DNA of 5,789 nucleotides from an archaeon (GTDB lineage: Archaea > Aenigmatarchaeota > Aenigmatarchaeia > CG10238-14 > SCSR01): NCBI GenBank assembly GCA_004297575.1, contig SCSR01000085.1, positions 1-5,789 of the forward strand. Reading direction: 5' to 3'. How positions within the stretch are numbered: position 1 is the first letter of the stretch; the number at the start of each line of letters is the position of its first letter. A model generated the notes under the pieces. The model saw only the letters and a list, made by a program, of their open reading frames with translations, had not been told where the DNA came from and made no database searches. Of this stretch, positions 1-5,410 are shown in pieces. A program made the position numbers and the translations under genes.

Positions 1-343
1 CATGCCCTGTCAGCCTGTCGATTTTGGAAATGCTTGACTTGACATTGCTCTCTATCATCCCTGTCTCGTAAATGTCTCCATACTCGTCATGCCCAACCTT
101 GCCGCAGAATATTGCCTTGCTTCCGAGAATTGCGAGGATTGCCAGAGTGTTTGCAGCAGAGCCGCCTGGAACCACTTTCATGTCTTTGCCCTTGATTCTT
201 TCAAGGACTTCTTTCGACTTGTTCTCATCAATGAAGTGTGAATGTCCTTTCTCCAGGTTCAGCTCTTTCAACATGTTGTCATCAGCCTGCAACAGGAAAT
301 CCACCAGCGCATTGCCAATGCCGAAAACATCATACTCCTTCAT
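1..343 (-). CDS. PfkB-family sugar/nucleoside kinase, adenosine-kinase-like (partial, N-terminal part)
   Basis: The minus strand reads open from an ATG at 343 to the left edge, giving 114 N-terminal residues; the C-terminal part, with the expected catalytic Asp and anion hole, lies outside the window. Seen directly: an opening beta strand YDVFGIGNALVD (residues 4-15) and the motif PGGSAANT (59-66), followed by a run of small residues and GKVGHDEYG (81-89). This is the order in ribokinase/PfkB enzymes: an N-terminal substrate-binding Asp, the GGSAAN sugar-binding loop, then the first PfkB signature G-x-V-G-x-D-x-x-G. The opening GxGNALVD followed by a lid-forming insert is typical of proteins annotated as adenosine kinase, which phosphorylate adenosine to AMP with ATP in the cytoplasm. 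The precise substrate is inferred, since the family is broad. A TATA box about 26 bases upstream supports this start and a leaderless mRNA. Confidence 0.88.
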   Translation of the reverse strand, partial: MKEYDVFGIGNALVDFLLQADDNMLKELNLEKGHSHFIDENKSKEVLERIKGKDMKVVPGGSAANTLAILAILGSKAIFCGKVGHDEYGDIYETGMIESNVKSSISKIDRLTGH

Positions 344-365
344 GAAACCTTATTCCAATCGCAAC

Positions 366-373
366 TATAATAA
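366..373 (-). promoter_or_regulatory. TATA box of the PfkB-family kinase gene
   Basis: The minus strand reads TTATTATA here, centred about 26 bases from the ATG at 343. No purine-rich ribosome binding site lies between box and start, so transcription probably begins at or within a base or two of the ATG. Confidence 0.5.
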
Positions 374-428
374 TGTTAGCTGAGTATCAGGAATTATTGA
401 GGTATGCAACTTTCAAAATTGCGCCCTG

Positions 429-1109
429 CTATCTTCTTTTCCTGAAAGTCTTGTATAGGAAATGAGCCAAAAAGGGCAGTGCAGCCCCCCACAGCATCAG
501 GGGCGGGGATAAATTGTTCCTGGTTGCATACGCTGCCAAACCTGTCGTGACAAGAGAAGCGATGATTACCCACTTCAACCCTTTTAGTATATTGGATAAC
601 CTGATTGTCTTTCTGTTTTCGAATATCTTTGTGGCAAAGTATGGGTAAATGAAAAAGGCAACCCAGACCAGTGTCGAGCCCTGTATGGGAGCTCTGTTGA
701 TTATATTCTCCACGACTATGCCGCCCAGATATGCGGTCAGTGCCACCTTCCACCATGCGAACCTCTTGTACAGATGAGCATAGACCATCATAAGTATCGT
801 ATAAGGTATAATCATGACCACATTTCCCCCTTCCCCGAGCAAGGCGCCTATCACCCCTCCGAACAATGCGAAGAACCACACATTCTTTATCTTGCTGTGA
901 TCGTTCACGTAGACCTTGTGTATCCATGCAGGAATTCCTATCATGATGGCATCGAAAATCAGAAAGACTAGGATGAATTGGGGTTGTAGATAAGACAATT
1001 GACCTGCGTCAGCTGTTTTCAGAAAGTTCGGTATCAGAGGCAATATGTAAATTGCCATGACAGTTGCAAGAGCTATGATAAGGACAGTCAAGGTGTTGGC
1101 ATTATTCAT
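429..1109 (-). CDS. Unrecognised polytopic membrane protein, about eight helices
   Basis: The 226-residue protein is almost entirely hydrophobic. I place probable transmembrane segments near residues 7-29, 44-64, 76-92, 95-115, 119-137, 145-163, 177-195 and 202-219, with a basic C-terminal tail (KTFRKRR) likely to be cytoplasmic. I do not recognise the family. Notable are polar residues inside or at the edge of predicted helices: GEGGN around residues 92-96 and VVENIINR around 132-139. Buried Glu and Asn pairs of this kind occur in transporters and channels, but a transport role is inference only. The ATG at 1109 is favoured because a TATA box is centred 26 bases upstream. The gene is 85 bases from the kinase gene downstream, which has its own TATA box, so an operon is unlikely. 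Overlapping frames on both strands look like shadows of it. Confidence 0.85.
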   Translation of the reverse strand: MNNANTLTVLIIALATVMAIYILPLIPNFLKTADAGQLSYLQPQFILVFLIFDAIMIGIPAWIHKVYVNDHSKIKNVWFFALFGGVIGALLGEGGNVVMIIPYTILMMVYAHLYKRFAWWKVALTAYLGGIVVENIINRAPIQGSTLVWVAFFIYPYFATKIFENRKTIRLSNILKGLKWVIIASLVTTGLAAYATRNNLSPPLMLWGAALPFLAHFLYKTFRKRR

Positions 1110-1130
1110 AATTTAATTTACCATCTGGAC

Positions 1131-1139
1131 AATAAATTA
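1131..1139 (-). promoter_or_regulatory. TATA box of the membrane protein gene
   Basis: The minus strand reads TAATTTATT, centred at 1135, 26 bases from the ATG at 1109. The bases between are AT-rich with no Shine-Dalgarno motif, which fits a leaderless transcript. Confidence 0.5.
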
Positions 1140-1161
1140 CTGACAAGATGGAATTGTGGGG

Positions 1162-1539
1162 CTAGAGCAACCTGTCATTGAGAACCTGCTTGGCATGACC
1201 CATATCATTGACCCTGATGGCGTATCTGCCATTGCCCAGACGATAGATGGCTTCGATGTTTATGTCGGCATCCCCCAGCGTCTTGGCCATCCTGCCCAGC
1301 TCACCAGGCTGGTTGAGCACCCGGACCAGAAGAAGGTCGCTGACTTCAAAACTAATGCCAGCCTCTTCCAAAGCCCTTGCCGCCGCCTCTGCATCTTCTG
1401 TCACCAGTTTGATTGGACCGTTCTCAATGGTCCCTTCAGTCACAACCGATGAGATGCCTACAGCGTACTTTGCCAATGCATCGAATATGCTTGACAATTC
1501 GCCTGGCTCGTTTTTGCTGAAAACGGTGAACTCTCTCAC
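1162..1539 (-). CDS. Tandem ACT-domain protein (putative amino-acid-binding regulator)
   Basis: From a GTG at 1539 this frame encodes 125 residues made of two ACT domains and nothing else. Domain 1 spans about residues 2-62 and domain 2 about 68-125. Each opens with a beta strand and the ligand-loop motif: NEPGEL at 10-15 and NQPGEL at 76-81, followed by a helix and, in the second domain, the typical strand after DADINIEAIY. ACT domains bind amino acids or similar small ligands at domain interfaces and control enzymes or transcription; no catalytic domain is attached, so the partner is unknown. The frame stays open upstream to an ATG at 1878, but that extension lies opposite the acyl-CoA synthetase gene and lacks domain features. 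The GTG is chosen because the ACT fold begins there and a strong TATA box sits 26 bases upstream. Confidence 0.87.
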   Translation of the reverse strand: MREFTVFSKNEPGELSSIFDALAKYAVGISSVVTEGTIENGPIKLVTEDAEAAARALEEAGISFEVSDLLLVRVLNQPGELGRMAKTLGDADINIEAIYRLGNGRYAIRVNDMGHAKQVLNDRLL

Positions 1540-1561
1540 ATACTCTAGAGTGCAACCAATG

Positions 1562-1569
1562 CTTAAATA
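1562..1569 (-). promoter_or_regulatory. TATA box of the ACT-domain gene
   Basis: The minus strand reads TATTTAAG, close to the archaeal consensus, centred about 26 bases from the GTG at 1539. This spacing decides the GTG start and implies a leaderless mRNA. It lies back to back with the TATA box of the divergent synthetase gene, about 30 bases centre to centre. Confidence 0.6.
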
Positions 1570-1591
1570 CCCAGTGCTCCAATCGGCTAAG

Positions 1592-1599
1592 AATATAAG
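1592..1599 (+). promoter_or_regulatory. TATA box of the acyl-CoA synthetase beta gene
   Basis: AATATAAG is centred about 26 bases before the ATG at 1622. No Shine-Dalgarno motif precedes the ATG. The spacing supports 1622 over the in-frame ATG at 1559, which lies upstream of this box. Confidence 0.55.
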
Positions 1600-1621
1600 T
1601 TGTAAAAGCAAAATTTGTAGT

Positions 1622-2236
1622 ATGAAACTCCTCCTTGGCAAGGATGCTGAGAACATCGTCAAGGCATATGTTCCTGTTGCTAAAAGTCTTGTTGTGAAAA
1701 AGTACGCAGATACTGTCAAGGCTGCGAAGAACGTAGGATATCCGCTGGTTTTGAAAGTTGTCTCCAAGAAGATCATCCACAAGACCGAAGTGAACGGAGT
1801 GAAGATTGTAAGGAACGATGCAGAGCTGGAAAGCGCGTTCAAGGAATTGTCGAAAATCAAAAGTGCAGAAGGTTTCATAGTTCAAGAGTTTGTAGAGGGG
1901 CAGGAGCTCATTTTGGGGATAAAGAACGATGCGACATTCGGACCGGTCATCATGCTGGGAATGGGCGGGATTTTCGTAGAAGCGATAAAGGATGTTACTT
2001 TCCGTGTATGTCCGATTACTGCAGAGGATGCGACCTCGATGGTGGACGATTTGAAGTTCAAAAAAATCTTGTATGGGTTGCGTGGGAAAAAACCTGTGGA
2101 TATGAAAGCACTGACTGATGCATTGGTGAAACTGTCAAAACTGCCACTGAAAAAAAAGATTCAGGAACTGGATATCAACCCGCTGATTGTAAATGACAAG
2201 GCTGCGAAAGCTGTCGATGTAAGGATTTCTATTTGA
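1622..2236 (+). CDS. acdB: ADP-forming acetyl/acyl-CoA synthetase, beta subunit (ATP-grasp)
   Basis: The 204-residue protein is the ATP-grasp subunit of an NDP-forming acyl-CoA synthetase, which makes ATP from ADP and phosphate while releasing the acid from acetyl-CoA or a related thioester. Visible motifs in order: GYPLVLKVVSKKIIHKTEV (39-57) with the conserved His53 that corresponds to the family's transiently phosphorylated beta-subunit histidine, the hinge QEFVEGQELILG (88-99), the glycine-rich FGPVIMLGMGGIFVE (106-120), VTFRVCPIT (125-133), and the metal-binding ELDINPL (182-188). It is somewhat shorter than the usual roughly 230 residues, mainly at the N-terminus and in loops, but all core motifs are intact. 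The CoA-binding alpha subunit is not in the window, so it must be encoded elsewhere. The frame is open upstream, but the TATA box and homology favour ATG 1622. It is transcribed divergently from the ACT gene. The acyl substrate cannot be told from sequence. Confidence 0.92.
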   Translation: MKLLLGKDAENIVKAYVPVAKSLVVKKYADTVKAAKNVGYPLVLKVVSKKIIHKTEVNGVKIVRNDAELESAFKELSKIKSAEGFIVQEFVEGQELILGIKNDATFGPVIMLGMGGIFVEAIKDVTFRVCPITAEDATSMVDDLKFKKILYGLRGKKPVDMKALTDALVKLSKLPLKKKIQELDINPLIVNDKAAKAVDVRISI

Positions 2237-2243
2237 ATTGCAG

Positions 2244-2252
2244 ATATTTTAG
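2244..2252 (+). promoter_or_regulatory. TATA box of the AT-rich cysteine-cluster gene
   Basis: ATATTTTAG begins eight bases after the preceding stop codon and is centred about 27 bases from the in-frame GTG at 2275. It is the main reason for choosing that GTG over the TTG at 2233, which lies upstream of the box. Confidence 0.45.
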
Positions 2253-2274
2253 TTTACAGGTTCAAAATCAGAAT

Positions 2275-3102
2275 GTGAAGAAATTACAACTTGATGTTTA
2301 TCCTATAGTGGCCTTACCCGATTATCTGACTTTCCTTTATGAGAAACCGCAGTATGTAGAGCAGGAGGCTACGCGAAAATGGCTCGGAATTAGGAAGAAT
2401 AGTATGTTACCTGCGACATTAGATGAAGTCAAGAAAGGATTTGAAAATCCGTATAGTGTTTTTAGCAATAAGAAATACCGTGAGATATATCATGAGGTAG
2501 AAAGACGTTCTAACTTGCTGGCGTCAAGTGAATCAATGTATCTCAGCCTTTTAGGGAGCATCTTACCGAAGAGACCTAAAATATTTTCGAAACTTTTTGA
2601 TGTTTGTCGGAAGACATCTGAAGAATTTCTGAAAAGTGAAGTTACAGGGATATTCAGCAATTGTGTGGTGCACGACATCCTGATTCCAGAAATAGAAGCT
2701 CCACATGCAATGATTAAAGAGGAAATACCATCTGATATTCTCAAATCAAATTATATGGAGTACGATGAAAGGTTATGTAGCACAGGGCTTTTGAATGTTC
2801 TTTCAGGGACAAATGGAAACATTAAAATGGGAATAGCATACAGAAACATGCAATTTATGGGCAATGATTTTATAGCAATGTCAGATAGAGAGATAGAATC
2901 TTTCAGGTCAAATAACCAGCTGAATATTTTCGGCGATAAATGTCCTGTCAAGAAAGGTGCAGATATCTCACTAGATGCTGAGGGAAATGCCAAAAAACCG
3001 TGTGTCATGGGACCAAAAACGGATTGTTCTAAATGCGGATGTACCGTGCCGGTGATGGTGTTTGCCAAACCTGTGAGAATGTTTATAGAAACCTTCCTGT
3101 AG
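2275..3102 (+). CDS. Protein of unknown function with C-terminal SPASM-like cysteine cluster
   Basis: From GTG 2275 this encodes 275 residues; a TTG at 2233 would add 14 residues and overlap the preceding stop by three bases. I do not recognise the full-length family. No signal peptide or membrane segment is evident. Residues 1-150 are mixed helix-forming sequence rich in Lys, Glu and Tyr. The C-terminal region has Cys at 223, 243, 251, 254 and 256 (C-x19-C-x7-C-x2-C-x-C), with a Gly at 237 before the second Cys. The pattern resembles the SPASM/twitch auxiliary iron-sulfur region of radical SAM enzymes (C, then D-x-x-G-N, then P-C-V-M, then C-x2-C). The radical SAM CxxxCxxC loop is absent, so this is either a detached or decayed tail or a stand-alone metal-binding protein. 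Base composition is near 35% GC in hand-counted lines, well below the next gene, which suggests a different history. It has its own TATA box. Confidence 0.75.
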   Translation: MKKLQLDVYPIVALPDYLTFLYEKPQYVEQEATRKWLGIRKNSMLPATLDEVKKGFENPYSVFSNKKYREIYHEVERRSNLLASSESMYLSLLGSILPKRPKIFSKLFDVCRKTSEEFLKSEVTGIFSNCVVHDILIPEIEAPHAMIKEEIPSDILKSNYMEYDERLCSTGLLNVLSGTNGNIKMGIAYRNMQFMGNDFIAMSDREIESFRSNNQLNIFGDKCPVKKGADISLDAEGNAKKPCVMGPKTDCSKCGCTVPVMVFAKPVRMFIETFL

Positions 3103-3106
3103 CATA

Positions 3107-3115
3107 ATATTAAAA
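3107..3115 (+). promoter_or_regulatory. TATA box of the topoisomerase gene
   Basis: ATATTAAAA starts five bases after the preceding stop codon and is centred about 27 bases before the ATG at 3138. There is no Shine-Dalgarno motif before that ATG, which indicates a leaderless, separately transcribed gene. Confidence 0.55.
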
Positions 3116-3137
3116 AGCGGAAATCCATTTTATTACA

Positions 3138-4667
3138 ATGGCAGCCAGATGGAAGAAATTCGTCCATAGCGGGGTTTACTTTCCACCGACATATCAGGCA
3201 AGAGGGCTGTCTGTCAAGATAAACGGCAAGAAGTTCAAGCTCAATCCCGAGCAGGAAGAGATGATTTGGGCGTGGGCTAAGAAGATTCCGACGCCTTATT
3301 CCAATGACGAGGTGTTTGCGAGCAATTTTTTAGCTGATTTCAAAAAAGTCTTGCCGAAGGAATTTGCCAACATCAAGATAGGAGATATCGATTTTTCGGA
3401 TATTGTCAAGATACAGGAAGCCGAGAAGAACCTGAGCAAGGAAGACAAAAAGGCGCTGGCTATTGAGCGCAAAAAGAACCGCGAAAAGCTGAAGGAAAAG
3501 TACGGGTATGTGGATATTGACGGGAACAAGGCTGAGGTTGCCAATTACATGGTGGAGCCGCCCGGGATTTTCATCGGCCGTGGCAATCACCCTCTGCGTG
3601 GCAAGTGGAAATACAGGATACAGGAAGGGGATGTGATACTGAACTTGAGCAAGGACGCGCTGATACCTGCAGGGCAATGGAAGAAGGTCATCAACGGCGA
3701 CGAGTTCATGTGGGTGGCGTCATGGGAGGACAGGCTGACTGGGAAAGTGAAATATGTCTGGCCTAGCGAGAGCTCAAGCTTGAGGCAGGCGCAGGACCAG
3801 CTCAAGTACGACAAGGCGATGATGGTTGAGAAGAACATCGAGAAAATCAGAAAGTGCATAGACGACAGCATGAAATCAAAGGATGTCGCGACAAGGAAAG
3901 TTGCTACCGTTTGTTATATCATAGACAAGCTTGTCATGAGAGTGGGTGACGAGAAGGATGAGGACGAGGCTGACACTGTAGGTGCATCGACGCTGCGTGT
4001 AGAGCATATCAAGTTCAAGCCTGACGGGGTGGAGTTTGACTTTCTTGGCAAGGACAGCGTGAGATGGCAGAAGACGATTCCGATATCGGATGCAGAGCCG
4101 ATGTTTGTGAAGAATATGAAAGAGTTCACCAATGACAAAAAGCATGAGGAGCTTGTTTTCGACGGCATCACTTCGCGTACAGTCAATCTGTTCCTAGGCG
4201 GCTGCGTGAAAGGGGTGACTGCCAAAGTTTTCAGGACATATCATGCGACCAAGACATTGCAAGCATATCTCAACGAGCTGAAGATCAAGCAGAATGACAG
4301 CGCGTGGATGAAATTGTATTATGCCAAGATGGGAAATGTCGAAGTGGCGTTGACATGCAACCACAAGAAGACTCCGCCAAAGACATGGGAGGAGACATTC
4401 GCACGCAAGCAGGAGAAACTGAACAAGCTGATGGCAACGACGCCAAAGACAGAAAAGCAAGCTGCGAAACTGAAGGAAATGATTGAGAAGATGAAACTGG
4501 ACATCGAGCTTGCAAGGAAGACGAAAGAATTGAACCTCGGAACGTCTCTCAAGAATTACATCGATCCTCGCGTGTATCGTGCATGGTTGGATAAAGTAGG
4601 ATTGGATTGGACGAAGATGTATACGGCTGCATTGCAGAAGAAATTCTCATGGACTGAGAAAAAGTAA
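3138..4667 (+). CDS. topIB: DNA topoisomerase IB (eukaryote-type TopoI)
   Basis: The 509-residue protein nicks one DNA strand through a 3'-phosphotyrosine, lets the duplex swivel to remove positive or negative supercoils, and religates without ATP. It aligns by eye over its whole length with the human TOP1 core and C-terminal domains: VYFPPTYQ (13-20), EPPGIFIGRGNHP (140-152), NLSKDA (169-174), DTVGASTLRVEHI (279-291), FLGKDS (302-307), KVFRTYHATKTLQ (363-375) and GTSLKNYIDPR (468-478). The catalytic set is complete: Arg268, Lys305, Arg366, His409 and Tyr474, matching human Arg488, Lys532, Arg590, His632 and Tyr723. A charged helical linker at about 415-466 precedes the tyrosine domain; it is shorter than the human one but absent from viral and bacterial short enzymes. 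The long acidic human N-terminal region is missing, as in archaeal forms. In archaea this enzyme is best known from Thaumarchaeota. Its stop is one base from that of the convergent GNAT gene. Confidence 0.97.
   Translation: MAARWKKFVHSGVYFPPTYQARGLSVKINGKKFKLNPEQEEMIWAWAKKIPTPYSNDEVFASNFLADFKKVLPKEFANIKIGDIDFSDIVKIQEAEKNLSKEDKKALAIERKKNREKLKEKYGYVDIDGNKAEVANYMVEPPGIFIGRGNHPLRGKWKYRIQEGDVILNLSKDALIPAGQWKKVINGDEFMWVASWEDRLTGKVKYVWPSESSSLRQAQDQLKYDKAMMVEKNIEKIRKCIDDSMKSKDVATRKVATVCYIIDKLVMRVGDEKDEDEADTVGASTLRVEHIKFKPDGVEFDFLGKDSVRWQKTIPISDAEPMFVKNMKEFTNDKKHEELVFDGITSRTVNLFLGGCVKGVTAKVFRTYHATKTLQAYLNELKIKQNDSAWMKLYYAKMGNVEVALTCNHKKTPPKTWEETFARKQEKLNKLMATTPKTEKQAAKLKEMIEKMKLDIELARKTKELNLGTSLKNYIDPRVYRAWLDKVGLDWTKMYTAALQKKFSWTEKK
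4658..4664 (-). terminator. Possible T-tract terminator of the GNAT gene
   Basis: On the minus strand the read is CTTTTTC, beginning five bases past the GNAT stop and inside the end of the topoisomerase gene. Archaeal termination commonly uses short oligo-T runs without a hairpin. A run of five T is weak evidence. Confidence 0.25.
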
Positions 4668-4668
4668 C

Positions 4669-5076
4669 TCACTTGAACAAACGAATCATAGGCTGAGTAT
4701 CGGACTTTTCCATATTAAGCGATTCATATAAACTTATCGCATCTTCTTCCTTCTTCGACAAGACAACCATAGCAAGGCAACCAGCGTCCTTTATTCTTGA
4801 TTCTGCCTCGTTCATCAATGCTGTCGCAATGCCTCTTCTTCTATAGGATGGTAGAACACCTAACTTCCAAACACTCCCAGCCATGCCATCGGCTTGGTAA
4901 TATAACGTACCTACAGCTTTACCGTTCTCATCTGCAATCAGAAATGAAGTCGGATGCTTCGTATATTGCTCTCTCAATACAGGTTCGGTAAAATAACCAT
5001 CATCTATTCTACATTCTATGTACATCTTGGCTATAGTTGGCACATCTTCTAATTTTGCAGTTCTAATTACAGCCAT
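4669..5076 (-). CDS. GNAT-family N-acetyltransferase
   Basis: This 135-residue cytoplasmic enzyme should transfer an acetyl group from acetyl-CoA to an amine of unknown identity. The GNAT fold is visible in order: IRTAKLEDVPTIAKMY (4-19) for strand 1 and helix 1, SFLIADENGKAVGTLYY (44-60) for strands 2 and 3, then motif A with WKLGVLPSYRRRGIATALM (70-88), whose R-R-G-I-A stretch forms the pyrophosphate loop for CoA, and motif B with AMVVLSKKEEDAISLYESLNM (about 102-122), where the Tyr before E-S-L is the common general-acid position. The length is normal for a single-domain GNAT. It is not obviously the RimI/Ard1 protein-terminal type, and the substrate is unknown. The ATG at 5076 is supported by a TATA box 26 bases upstream. 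It lies tail to tail with the topoisomerase with a one-base gap. Confidence 0.92.
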   Translation of the reverse strand: MAVIRTAKLEDVPTIAKMYIECRIDDGYFTEPVLREQYTKHPTSFLIADENGKAVGTLYYQADGMAGSVWKLGVLPSYRRRGIATALMNEAESRIKDAGCLAMVVLSKKEEDAISLYESLNMEKSDTQPMIRLFK

Positions 5077-5097
5077 GATATTGTGATTGTGCCATAA

Positions 5098-5106
5098 TAA
5101 TTTAAA
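5098..5106 (-). promoter_or_regulatory. TATA box of the GNAT gene
   Basis: The minus strand reads TTTAAATTA, a near-consensus box centred 26 bases from the ATG at 5076. It sits in the 38-base gap after the PspC gene, so the GNAT gene need not depend on PspC transcription. Confidence 0.6.
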
Positions 5107-5114
5107 CCAGATGT

Positions 5115-5315
5115 CTAGCCCCTTTTAGGACCAGCTGGTATCAACGCCCATGCAAGCAGGTACGCCACTACTCCGACACCAAAGCTCGAAATCACCACGA
5201 TAATCCAGACCACTCGCACAACCCACGGGCTGATGTTAAAATATTCAGCTATGCCACCGCAGACTCCGGCGATTATCCTATCTTTCTGCGACCTGTAGAG
5301 TTTCTTCTCAGGCAT
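5115..5315 (-). CDS. PspC-domain small membrane protein
   Basis: The 66-residue protein is one PspC domain and nothing more. It shows the diagnostic KKLYRSQKDRIIAGVCGG (4-21), then IAEYFNISPWVVRVVWII (22-39), and one long hydrophobic stretch from about residue 31 to 59, broken by glycines near 46-48, which can form one or two membrane segments before a short basic tail. In enterobacteria PspC is the inner-membrane partner that senses envelope stress and signals to PspA; the short archaeal versions have no proven role, and no PspA or PspB homologue is visible here. Length is normal for stand-alone PspC proteins. A TATA element lies about 24-26 bases upstream of the ATG at 5315. It is divergent from the gene at the right edge. 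Confidence 0.93.
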   Translation of the reverse strand: MPEKKLYRSQKDRIIAGVCGGIAEYFNISPWVVRVVWIIVVISSFGVGVVAYLLAWALIPAGPKRG

Positions 5316-5334
5316 ACTTGCAAATCGTGCTTTA

Positions 5335-5344
5335 TCATTTAAGA
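5335..5344 (-). promoter_or_regulatory. TATA box of the PspC gene
   Basis: The minus strand reads TCTTAAATGA here, placing the box centre about 24-26 bases from the ATG at 5315. The match to consensus is moderate. Confidence 0.42.
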
Positions 5345-5381
5345 ATATCTACTAAAAACACGCAGTGGTGAAACAGGCAAT

Positions 5382-5398
5382 AAGTATTTTATTTTTAA
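5382..5398 (+). promoter_or_regulatory. AT-rich promoter element before the right-edge gene
   Basis: The tract contains AGTATTTTAT and TTTTATTTTTAA, which overlap. Depending on which is the TATA box, the spacing fits either the ATG at 5411 or the one at 5417, so it does not resolve the start. Confidence 0.4.
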
Positions 5399-5410
5399 CC
5401 CCCAAATTCT

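Noticed and set aside
72..383. Plus-strand open frame of 103 codons
   Set aside because: It is the antisense shadow of the PfkB-family kinase, which has clear motifs on the minus strand.
394..927. Minus-strand open frame of 177 codons overlapping the membrane protein
   Set aside because: It is rich in Cys, His and Arg with no fold-like pattern and overlaps a convincing membrane protein in another frame.
1247..1621. Upstream extension of the synthetase frame to an ATG at 1247 (also an in-frame ATG at 1559)
   Set aside because: The extension is antisense to the ACT gene and has no family similarity; the TATA box at 1592-1599 lies downstream of both alternatives.
1540..1878. N-terminal extension of the ACT-domain frame to an ATG at 1878
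   Set aside because: It lies opposite the well-supported synthetase gene, shows no domain features, and the TATA box and ACT fold both place the start at GTG 1539.
1436..1885. Minus-strand open frame of 149 codons opposite the synthetase
   Set aside because: It is a shadow frame with no recognisable domain, opposite a motif-complete ATP-grasp gene.
2751..3167. Minus-strand open frame of 138 codons opposite the cysteine-cluster gene
   Set aside because: I considered it as an alternative to the plus-strand gene, but the ordered cysteine motif and promoter favour the plus strand, and this frame runs into the topoisomerase start.
3296..4552. Many minus-strand open frames and one short plus-strand frame inside the topoisomerase gene
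   Set aside because: All overlap a gene that aligns end to end with TOP1; low-complexity Ser, Phe and Leu content is typical of antisense of Lys/Glu-rich coding sequence.
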